DNA of 6,972 nucleotides from Desulfuromonadales bacterium (GTDB taxonomy: Bacteria; Desulfobacterota; Desulfuromonadia; Desulfuromonadales; BM103). The translations under genes were made by a program, and so were the position numbers. Shown here one piece after another: positions 1 through 5,522 of the stretch. Position 1 is the stretch's first letter. Every line of letters starts with the position of its first letter. The stretch covers positions 1-6,972 of the forward strand of contig DAOVNV010000132.1 in assembly GCA_030630015.1 (NCBI GenBank), in the 5' to 3' direction. Under the pieces are notes generated by a model. It was given only the letters and a program-made list of their open reading frames with translations, searched no databases and was not told the DNA's origin.

Positions 1-14
1 CGTCCCTTTAATAT

Positions 15-2633
15 TTATTCTGTTTCGGGCGGCTTGTCGGCCGCCTTTTTGCGCGGTGCGCGCCGACGTTTCGGCTTGACTTCGGCTTCAGTTGCATCGG
101 CTGCGGATTGGGAGGGTTTCTCTTCTCCGGCGGGGGCCGTTGTCGCCGGGACCTCGACCGCAGACTCCTGTGCCATTGCGGGCTTTTTGGCCGGGGATCT
201 CCTGCGGGCAGGCCGACGCGGTTTAGGCTTGCTCTCGTCGTCAACAGCGGGGGCGTCGGTTTTTGCCGGCGGTTCCGCCGGGACTTCAGCGGGGGCGGAG
301 GTGGCCTCGATTTCTGATGATCCCTCCGCGCTTTTCGCGACAGGTTTCTTCCGAGGCGCTCGCCGCCGCTTGGGCTTTGTCTCGTCTTCTACAGGAGCGG
401 GTTCAACTGCCTGTGGCTGCGGTGGTTGGGGCTCTTGGCCCGTGGCTGCGGCCTCGGTGCTGCCGGTTGGTTCAACGGCCTTGTCAGCGGCTTTCCTGCG
501 GGGAGCCCGGCGCCGTTTCGGCTTTTCTTCCGTTTCGGTCAGTGTGGGTTCAGTTGCTTTTTCGGCCGCCTCCTGCATCTCTGCGGAGGGCGCCGTCTCC
601 GGTTGCTCTACCGTATCAGGGTGCTTTGTTCCTGTTCTTCTGCGCGGTGCGCGGCGCCGTTTCGGTTTGGCGTCTGCTTCGGAAGGAGCGGCCTCTGTCG
701 GCTGCTCAGGTTCAGCAGGGGCTTCGGAAGAAGTGCTGGTTTCAGCAGGTGTCTCTTCAGCGGCAGCCGGCTGCGGTGAAGCTTTCTTGCGAGGTGAGCG
801 TTTACGCTTCGGCTTCTGCTCGGCTTCGGTGGATAGTACATCAGCTGCTTCAGTACTTGTCTCGGCGGTTTCCGGTTGCGTCTGGGAGGCATCGACCTCC
901 ACAGGGGCCTGTTCGGGTTCTTCATCTGCAGAACCTGCCTGCTCACCCTCAGTTGCTGCCTGAACAGTTCCGGCTTCACCCTTTTCCGAAGCCGGCTTGC
1001 GCCGCTTTCTCCGCCGCCGCTTCTTAGGCTTTTCAGCCGTTTCGGCGTTCGGTTCCTGTCCGTTCTTCTTCTCTTCTGCTTCAGTTTCCGGTTGCGGCGG
1101 AAGGGTGCCGGCCTCGACGTATTCCGCTTGAACCGGTTTTTCCTTCTCGCGTTTCTGGAACTCGATCTCGATCTGGTCGGTCAGAAAGTCGGTACGGCCG
1201 TGAATGTGAATACGAAGGTTGTGGCGGCGCTCCATTTCAAAGAGCTCTTCCCGCTTGTTGTTCAGCAGGTAAGAGGCGACATCGAGCGGCAATTGCGCGT
1301 CAACCATGCCGATCTGGCCCTTGGCAACACCGGTATGGATGCGTCGCATGAGATCAACGGCCAGGCTCTCTGGACTTTTTATCCGGCCGGATCCCTGACA
1401 GTGGGGACAAGTCAACAAGGTCCCTTCAGTCAGAGCCGCCTTGATCCGCTGTCGACTCATTTCAAGCAGTCCGAACTTACTGCTGATGCGGCCGATGGAA
1501 ACGCGGGCCTTGTCATTCTCCAGCGATTTTTTAAGGGTATTTTCCACTTCGCGAACATGCTTGCGGTCACGCATGTCGATGAAATCGATCACGATCAGGC
1601 CGCCAAGGTCCCTGAGCCGCAACTGGCGACCGACTTCTGCCGCCGCCTCGACATTCGCCTTGAAAGCGGTCGCTTCCACACCCTGTTCGGATGTCATCTT
1701 GCCGCTGTTGACATCGATGGCAACCAGAGCTTCAGTCTGGTCAATCACGATTGAACCGCCTGAAGGGAGGGGGACCTTATTCTGACTGATGGTTTCGATC
1801 TGGTCTTCAATCTGGTAACGGGAGAAAATCGGCCGGCGTTCCTGGTGGAGTTTGACCAGCCCGGCGTGTTCGGGCATGACCCGTTGAAAGAACTCCTTGG
1901 CTTCCTTGAAAACATCCGGATCGTCAATCAGGACTTCATCCATTTCGGTCGTGAAGTAGTCGCGGATCGAGCGGATGACCAGGTTGGATTCCTTGTAGAC
2001 CAGGGAAGGAGCAGAGGCACTCTTCCCCAACTCGTGTATCCCGTCATTGAGTCGCGTCAAGTAGGTGAAGTCGCGCTGAAGTTCCTCCTGGGTCTTGCCA
2101 AGTCCGGCTGTGCGCACAATGTAGCCGATGTCATCGGGCAGATCGAGAGAAGCCATTGCCTTTTTCAGTTGTTTGCGCTCGGCGTCACTTTCCACCTTGC
2201 GGGAGATGCCACGAGTCTGGTTGCCGGGCATGCACACCATGAACCGACCGGCGAGAGAAAGGTAGGTGGTCAGTGCCGCACCCTTGGTGCCGCGCTCTTC
2301 CTTGGTGATCTGCACCAGGATTTCCTGACCCCGATGGAGCAGTTCATTGATGCGTGGCCGCCCCTTACCATTTTCGCCCGGCGCGGAGTCTGGTTTAACC
2401 GTTGTGGCGTTTACCTCGTCGATCTGCAGAAAACCGAGGCGTTCAGCGCCATAATCGACAAAAGCGGCCTGCAACCCGGGTTCGACCCGGACCACTGCCG
2501 CTTTATAGATGTTCCCCTTGGTGGGTTCGCGACCGGACACTTCAATGTCGAGTTCGGTCAGAATCCCATCCACCACGATAGCCACCCGGTTTTCCTCGGG
2601 ATGGGTGGCGTTAACCAGCATTTTTTTTGACAT
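15..2633 (-). CDS. rne: Ribonuclease E/G family endoribonuclease with long repetitive basic/acidic C-terminal tail
   Basis: Single-strand-specific endoribonuclease of mRNA decay and rRNA/tRNA maturation, acting in the cytoplasm, 872 aa from the chosen start. The S1 domain lies at about residues 35-125 (FVDYGAERLGFL at 58-69; ITKEERGTKGAA at 109-120). The 5'-monophosphate sensor motif VRTAG (173-177) matches E. coli R169/T170. The DNase I-like catalytic motifs are AIDVNSG (D307, N309) and VIDFIDM (D350), matching E. coli D303/N305/D346. The Zn-link is CPHC (C409, C412), followed by a small domain to about residue 500. Residues 505-872 are low-complexity Pro/Ala/Glu/Thr sequence with seven Lys/Arg blocks; no aromatic residue occurs after Y505 and no known degradosome-partner motif was recognised. 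The tail makes it E-like rather than a short RNase G. The ATG at 2633 is preferred because GGAAAG lies 6 nt upstream and MSKKMLVNATHPEENR fits the family N-terminus. The gene is divergent from the XRE gene; its terminator is outside the window. Confidence 0.95.
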   Translation of the reverse strand: MSKKMLVNATHPEENRVAIVVDGILTELDIEVSGREPTKGNIYKAAVVRVEPGLQAAFVDYGAERLGFLQIDEVNATTVKPDSAPGENGKGRPRINELLHRGQEILVQITKEERGTKGAALTTYLSLAGRFMVCMPGNQTRGISRKVESDAERKQLKKAMASLDLPDDIGYIVRTAGLGKTQEELQRDFTYLTRLNDGIHELGKSASAPSLVYKESNLVIRSIRDYFTTEMDEVLIDDPDVFKEAKEFFQRVMPEHAGLVKLHQERRPIFSRYQIEDQIETISQNKVPLPSGGSIVIDQTEALVAIDVNSGKMTSEQGVEATAFKANVEAAAEVGRQLRLRDLGGLIVIDFIDMRDRKHVREVENTLKKSLENDKARVSIGRISSKFGLLEMSRQRIKAALTEGTLLTCPHCQGSGRIKSPESLAVDLMRRIHTGVAKGQIGMVDAQLPLDVASYLLNNKREELFEMERRHNLRIHIHGRTDFLTDQIEIEFQKREKEKPVQAEYVEAGTLPPQPETEAEEKKNGQEPNAETAEKPKKRRRRKRRKPASEKGEAGTVQAATEGEQAGSADEEPEQAPVEVDASQTQPETAETSTEAADVLSTEAEQKPKRKRSPRKKASPQPAAAEETPAETSTSSEAPAEPEQPTEAAPSEADAKPKRRRAPRRRTGTKHPDTVEQPETAPSAEMQEAAEKATEPTLTETEEKPKRRRAPRRKAADKAVEPTGSTEAAATGQEPQPPQPQAVEPAPVEDETKPKRRRAPRKKPVAKSAEGSSEIEATSAPAEVPAEPPAKTDAPAVDDESKPKPRRPARRRSPAKKPAMAQESAVEVPATTAPAGEEKPSQSAADATEAEVKPKRRRAPRKKAADKPPETE
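45..1031 (-). repeat. Seven basic KPKRRRAPRRK-type blocks inside the RNase E tail, about 49-residue period
   Basis: Within the RNase E gene the blocks begin at residues 535, 607, 656, 704, 753, 802 and 853 (DNA 1031, 815, 668, 524, 377, 230 and 77, reading leftwards). The last six are spaced 49, 48, 49, 49 and 51 residues apart; the first is more distant (72) and more divergent (KPKKRRRRKRRK). Block consensus is KPKRRRAPR(R/K)K, usually preceded by one or two acidic residues. Spacers of about 35-40 residues are rich in E, P, A, T, S and Q. The near-constant spacing indicates tandem duplication of a roughly 147-bp unit in which the basic core was kept and the spacers diverged. Arg-rich blocks in RNase E tails are known to bind RNA, so RNA binding here is a family-based inference. 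Confidence 0.9.
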
Positions 2634-2639
2634 GTAAAT

Positions 2640-2645
2640 CTTTCC
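2640..2645 (-). promoter_or_regulatory. Ribosome binding site that fixes the RNase E start
   Basis: On the minus strand GGAAAG sits 6 nt before the ATG at 2633. This favours that ATG over the in-frame GTG at 2687, whose extension would run through the leader hairpin at 2646-2665 and adds 18 residues (MLFITRL...) unlike the family. The site directly abuts the foot of that hairpin, so folding could affect ribosome access. Confidence 0.6.
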
Positions 2646-2665
2646 GGACGCTGCGTGCAACGTCC
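2646..2665 (-). promoter_or_regulatory. Leader hairpin directly abutting the RNase E Shine-Dalgarno
   Basis: On the minus strand the arms GGACGTTG and CAGCGTCC pair as an 8-bp stem, including one U-G wobble, closed by the 4-nt loop CACG. The 3' foot touches the GGAAAG ribosome binding site with no spacer. There is no U-run after it, so it is not an intrinsic terminator. A role in translational control or as an RNase E target is inferred, not shown. Confidence 0.5.
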
Positions 2666-2870
2666 TTAAACGGGTAATGAACAACACGACAAGCCTGGTA
2701 GCTGCGCTCTACCATTTCGATACGAATGGGAACGCTTTCTTCAGGTCTGGTGGCGCTGTTCTGAAACTTGTGCCTGCCGTGCTTATTACGGTCTCAGGCT
2801 ATATCAGCAGGCCCGAATGGCCTCTTGATTTTATTGGCCCGGCCCGACGAGCTCAGGGCGAAACGTTGCA

Positions 2871-2899
2871 ATTATACCGGATTTCGAAATAAATTGATA
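2871..2899 (-). promoter_or_regulatory. Candidate sigma-70 promoter for the RNase E gene
   Basis: A perfect -10 box TATAAT is on the minus strand at 2876-2871. At the usual 17-bp spacing the -35 position (2899-2894) reads TATCAA, a poor match, though the upstream DNA is AT-rich. No extended -10 TG is present. The call rests on the -10 box and on its position upstream of a divergent gene start. Confidence 0.4.
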
Positions 2900-2915
2900 G
2901 TCATTGACAAATGAC
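2900..2915. promoter_or_regulatory. Dyad GTCATT-N4-AATGAC, candidate operator between divergent genes
   Basis: Perfect 6-bp inverted arms separated by GACA lie immediately upstream of the proposed RNase E -35 region and 112 bp before the XRE gene. The size and symmetry would suit a dimeric HTH protein. Arms this short in AT-rich DNA can also arise by chance, and no second copy was seen in the window. Confidence 0.25.
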
Positions 2916-2978
2916 AACAAAATTCTGCCTTGACGTTTTTGGGCAGATCGGGCAGGTTAATGCGATTATTGAAATTTA

Positions 2979-2989
2979 ATTTACTAAAT
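2979..2989. promoter_or_regulatory. Short perfect palindrome ATTTA-C-TAAAT upstream of the XRE gene
   Basis: An 11-bp perfect inverted repeat lies 38 bp before the XRE-cupin ATG, in an AT-rich stretch that must hold that gene's promoter. TTTAAT (2975-2980) is a 5/6 match to a -10 box and overlaps the palindrome, but no good -35 box lies 16-18 bp upstream. Many HTH regulators of this type repress their own operon from such sites; binding here is only inferred. Confidence 0.25.
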
Positions 2990-3027
2990 GCCATTTTTGG
3001 TTAAAACACTGTCAAAAAGGAGTCGAA

Positions 3028-3606
3028 ATGTCTGCCGAGAACAAGATTGGAGCCAAAGTGCGTCAACTGCGCGAATCCAAACAAATGACGGTTGAGCAGT
3101 TGGCTGAACAGAGCCAATGTTATATCGACCAGATTCAACAAATTGAGGATGGGGCGTTGCTCCCCTCGCTCACTCCGCTGATGGAAATTTCCCGCGCCTT
3201 GGGCGTGCGTCTCGGTACCCTGGTGGACGATGAGCCGCTCGAAGGGCCGGTGGTCTTCAAGTCGATCGATTTCCCCAGGGTCATCCGTTTTTCCGGCAAG
3301 GACCCCAAGGCAACCAGCAGCAATCTCGATTTCTATACCATGGCTGCCGGCAAAAAAGACCGCCACATGGAACCGTTCATGATTGACGTCAAGCCGCGTA
3401 CCGATAATGTTCCGCCGCTTTCAGGGCACGAAGGGGAAGAATTCATCTTCGTCCTCTCGGGAACCATCCGCATCAACTACGGCAAAACCAGCTATGAGCT
3501 GAATCCGGGTGAAAGTATCTATTACGACTCGATCGTTCCCCACGATGTTCATGCCGTGGGCGATCAAACCGCGCGCATTCTTGCAGTCGTCTACGCACCC
3601 AGCTAG
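3028..3606 (+). CDS. XRE-family HTH transcriptional regulator with C-terminal cupin domain
   Basis: Probable DNA-binding regulator of the downstream operon, 192 aa. An N-terminal XRE/Cro-type helix-turn-helix spans about residues 8-62 (IGAKVRQLRESKQMTVEQLAEQ, then IEDGALLPSLTPLMEISRALGV). A C-terminal cupin spans about 110-190, with motif 1 HEGEEFIFVLSG (H134, E138, G145) and motif 2 running from NPGE to VPHDVH (H172, H175). The place of the first histidine of the canonical HxH pair is a serine (S132), so metal binding would be incomplete or absent, which suits ligand sensing better than catalysis. AAGGAG at 3017-3022 lies 5 nt before the ATG. Length is normal for XRE-cupin proteins. Only 12 bp separate it from the acyl-CoA synthetase gene. 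The effector is unknown; a carboxylic acid or CoA-pathway metabolite is a guess from context. Confidence 0.9.
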   Translation: MSAENKIGAKVRQLRESKQMTVEQLAEQSQCYIDQIQQIEDGALLPSLTPLMEISRALGVRLGTLVDDEPLEGPVVFKSIDFPRVIRFSGKDPKATSSNLDFYTMAAGKKDRHMEPFMIDVKPRTDNVPPLSGHEGEEFIFVLSGTIRINYGKTSYELNPGESIYYDSIVPHDVHAVGDQTARILAVVYAPS

Positions 3607-3610
3607 GAGA
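3605..3610 (+). promoter_or_regulatory. Ribosome binding site overlapping the XRE stop codon
   Basis: AGGAGA begins inside the TAG stop of the XRE-cupin gene and lies 8 nt before the synthetase ATG at 3619. A nearer out-of-frame ATG at 3614 is too close to be used. The overlap suggests coupled translation of regulator and synthetase. Confidence 0.55.
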
Positions 3611-3618
3611 CCGATGCC

Positions 3619-5292
3619 ATGCCCTACACAGATAAAACCATCGGTGCGTTTTTCGAGGACCAGGTCAAACGCCTGCCGAATCATGAGTTTATCGTCTACC
3701 CGGATCGTGATCTACGCTTTACCTTCAGCCAGTTCAACGAGCGGGTAGATCAGTTGGCCAAAGGCCTGCTGGCGATCGGTATCGGCAAGGGGGATCATGT
3801 CGGCATCTGGGCGACCAATGTGCCCGACTGGACCACCTTCATGTTCGCCACCGCCAAAATCGGCGCGGTACTGGTCACAGTCAACACCCACTACCGCAGT
3901 TTCGAATTGGAATACCTGGTCAAACAGGCCGACCTTAAGGCCCTGGCGCTGATCGACGGTTTTCGTGACCACGATTACCTGCAGACGGTCAACGAACTGA
4001 TTCCGGAACTCGCAACCTGCCAGCGTGGTCAGTTGAAAAGCGAAAAATTCCCGGAGCTGCGCAACGTCATCTTCATCGGCCAGGAAAAGCATCGCGGCAT
4101 GTACAACTCCCGTGAACTGATGCTGCTCGGCGACCAGTACGACAACAGCGAACTGGTCGCGATCAAAAATTGCCTCAGCCCGCATGACGTAATCAACATG
4201 CAGTACACCTCCGGAACCACCGGTTTCCCGAAAGGGGTCATGCTCAGCCACTACAACATTCTTAACAACGGCTACTACATCGGAGATCGCCAGAAGTTCA
4301 GCGAGGCCGACCGGCTCTGCCTGCCGGTGCCGTTGTTCCACTGTTTCGGCTGTGTGCTTGGGGTGTTGGCGGCCCTGACTCACGGCACAACTATGGTCCC
4401 GTTGGAAGAATTTGATCCGCTGTTGGTGCTGGCGGCGGTACAGAAAGAGAAGTGTACCGCTCTCTACGGTGTGCCGACCATGTTTATCGCCGAACTGGAC
4501 CATCCGATGTTCGATATGTTCGATCTCAGCTCGTTGCGTACCGGGATCATGGCTGGCTCCCCCTGTCCGGAAGAGACCATGCGCCAGGTCATGGAGAAGA
4601 TGCACTGCACCGACATCACCATCGCTTACGGCCTCACCGAGGCCTCGCCGGTAATCACTCAGACCCGGACCGACGATTCGATCGCCCAGCGCACCGGCAC
4701 GGTCGGCGCGGTGCTACCGGAGATCGAGGTCAAGCTGGTCGATCCGGACAGCGGCAAAGAGGTCGGCGTCGGCCAGCCCGGCGAACTCTGCTGCCGCGGC
4801 TACAACGTCATGAAGGGTTATTACAATATGCCGGACCGGACCGCCGAGGCGATCGACGCCGACGGCTGGCTGCACTCCGGCGACCAGGCTGAAGTTGATG
4901 CCGACGGCTATTACAAGATCACCGGCCGGATCAAGGATATGATCATCCGCGGCGGTGAGAACATCTACCCGCGAGAAGTCGAGGAATTCCTCTACACCAT
5001 GGATGGCGTCATCGACGTACAGGTGGTCGGTATCCCGGACGAAAAGTACGGCGAGGTGGTCGGCGCCTTTATCATCAAGAAGGAAGGTACGGACATCACC
5101 GAAGGGGATGTCATCGATTTCACCCGCAGCCGGATTGCGCCCTACAAGAAGCCGAAGCACGTCTTCTTCGTCGAGGCCTACCCGATGACGGCCAGCGGCA
5201 AGATCCAGAAGTACAAATTGCGCGAAATGGCCACCGAGCAGCTCGGTATTGAGGGCTCTGTGTTTGCTGAGAAGGAAGAAGAGAATGTGTGA
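3619..5292 (+). CDS. AMP-forming acyl-CoA synthetase (acyl-adenylate/thioester ligase, ANL superfamily)
   Basis: Activates a carboxylic acid with ATP to an acyl-adenylate and then to acyl-CoA, 557 aa, cytoplasmic. Core motifs in order: P-loop YTSGTTGFPKG (196-206), YGLTE (337-341), the LHSGD motif (D422), hinge GRIKD (R437, K439), RGGENIYPREVEE (444-455), and C-terminal PMTASGK with the adenylation lysine K528. All catalytic positions look intact, and the length is normal for medium-chain or fatty-acyl-CoA synthetases of the FadD/YngI/ACSF2 type. PMTASGK also fits the PX4GK pattern around lysines acetylated by Pat-type acetyltransferases in this superfamily, so acetylation control is possible. 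The gene sits between the regulator and the ferredoxin/oxidoreductase genes and overlaps the ferredoxin start by 8 bp. Chain length and substrate class cannot be read from sequence; short branched-chain, aryl or fatty acids are all possible. Confidence 0.93.
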   Translation: MPYTDKTIGAFFEDQVKRLPNHEFIVYPDRDLRFTFSQFNERVDQLAKGLLAIGIGKGDHVGIWATNVPDWTTFMFATAKIGAVLVTVNTHYRSFELEYLVKQADLKALALIDGFRDHDYLQTVNELIPELATCQRGQLKSEKFPELRNVIFIGQEKHRGMYNSRELMLLGDQYDNSELVAIKNCLSPHDVINMQYTSGTTGFPKGVMLSHYNILNNGYYIGDRQKFSEADRLCLPVPLFHCFGCVLGVLAALTHGTTMVPLEEFDPLLVLAAVQKEKCTALYGVPTMFIAELDHPMFDMFDLSSLRTGIMAGSPCPEETMRQVMEKMHCTDITIAYGLTEASPVITQTRTDDSIAQRTGTVGAVLPEIEVKLVDPDSGKEVGVGQPGELCCRGYNVMKGYYNMPDRTAEAIDADGWLHSGDQAEVDADGYYKITGRIKDMIIRGGENIYPREVEEFLYTMDGVIDVQVVGIPDEKYGEVVGAFIIKKEGTDITEGDVIDFTRSRIAPYKKPKHVFFVEAYPMTASGKIQKYKLREMATEQLGIEGSVFAEKEEENV

Positions 5293-5500
5293 CAAACCAT
5301 CGGTCATTATCCATGAAGAGCTGTGCAAGGCGTGCGGCCTCTGCATCGTTCACTGCCCGAAGGGGGTCCTGGAGGCCTCCGACAAGATCAACGAGCTCGG
5401 TTATCCGACCACGGTAGTTGCCAAAGAAGGCTGTACCGGCTGCGCCAACTGCTACCTGGTTTGTCCTGAGCCTGGTGCGGTGACCGTGGTGCGACCATAA
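5285..5500 (+). CDS. Small 2x[4Fe-4S] ferredoxin, delta-type subunit of 2-oxoacid:ferredoxin oxidoreductase
   Basis: Electron-transfer subunit of 71 aa with two cluster-binding motifs: C14-x2-C17-x2-C20-x3-C24-P and C50-x2-C53-x2-C56-x3-C60-P. This is the arrangement of the VorC/KorD-type ferredoxin subunits encoded beside the alpha subunit of four-subunit 2-oxoacid oxidoreductases. The ATG at 5285 is chosen because AAGGA (5272-5276) lies 8 nt upstream and the protein then starts just before the first motif (MCDKPSVIIHEELCKACG). A longer in-frame start at 5249 would lie deep in the synthetase gene and adds an Arg/Lys-rich stretch not expected in the family. It overlaps the synthetase stop by 8 bp and ends with TAA directly followed by TAG. 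Confidence 0.93.
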   Translation: MCDKPSVIIHEELCKACGLCIVHCPKGVLEASDKINELGYPTTVVAKEGCTGCANCYLVCPEPGAVTVVRP

Positions 5501-5509
5501 TAGAACAAC

Positions 5510-5514
5510 AGGAG
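5510..5514 (+). promoter_or_regulatory. Strong Shine-Dalgarno supporting a TTG start
   Basis: AGGAG lies 8 nt before the TTG at 5523. No ATG or GTG in frame lies at a comparable distance from a ribosome binding site, and translation from this TTG gives MKKLVKGNEAVV, the expected family N-terminus. The rare start codon probably sets a lower initiation rate for the alpha subunit. Confidence 0.75.
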
Positions 5515-5522
5515 CAACTGTT

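Larger units (their letters stand above)
2634..2864 (-). promoter_or_regulatory. Predicted long structured 5' leader of the RNase E gene
   Basis: If transcription starts 6-7 nt after the TATAAT box at 2871-2876, the leader is about 231 nt and contains no convincing gene. Four potential hairpins are visible on the minus strand: AGGCC/GGCCT around a 5-nt loop (2809-2823); a 9-bp stem at 2772-2799 made of GCCTG plus CCGT with a 3-nt AGA bulge on one side and a 7-nt loop; CCATTCG/CGAAATGG with one bulged A (2712-2729); and the Shine-Dalgarno-adjacent hairpin at 2646-2665. In E. coli the long rne 5' UTR contains conserved hairpins through which RNase E shortens the life of its own mRNA. A similar feedback role here is an inference by analogy only. 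Confidence 0.45.

Noticed and set aside
1..14. Possible terminator for the RNase E gene
   Set aside because: Only 14 bases beyond the stop codon are present, AT-rich but without a visible stem; the real terminator is outside the window.
34..963. 309-codon plus-strand open frame with repeated FLRGARRRFGF-like segments
   Set aside because: It is the antisense image of the RNase E tail: its repeats are the reverse reading of the KPKRRRAPRRK blocks, it has no family resemblance, and the opposite strand is a clear gene.
876..1754. 292-codon plus-strand open frame
   Set aside because: Antisense to the conserved catalytic half of RNase E; no recognisable domain and no good ribosome binding site.
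2634..2687. Upstream GTG start giving an 890-residue RNase E
   Set aside because: The extension covers the leader hairpin and does not look like the family N-terminus; the ATG at 2633 has a well-spaced GGAAAG.
2856..2870. Plus-strand GG-N10-GC with TTGCA, resembling a sigma-54 promoter
   Set aside because: The -24 half is AGGGCG rather than TGGCAC-like, and it lies over 150 bp from the XRE gene; a chance match is likely.
2677..2892. 71-codon plus-strand open frame in the intergenic region
   Set aside because: No Shine-Dalgarno before its ATG, no recognisable motif, and it runs across the minus-strand TATAAT and leader of the RNase E gene.
2904..2909. Perfect plus-strand TTGACA as a -35 box for the XRE operon
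   Set aside because: No acceptable -10 hexamer lies 16-18 bp downstream; it is also the centre of the GTCATT-N4-AATGAC dyad.
3712..4605. 297-codon minus-strand open frame
   Set aside because: Antisense to the acyl-CoA synthetase, whose motifs are intact on the plus strand.
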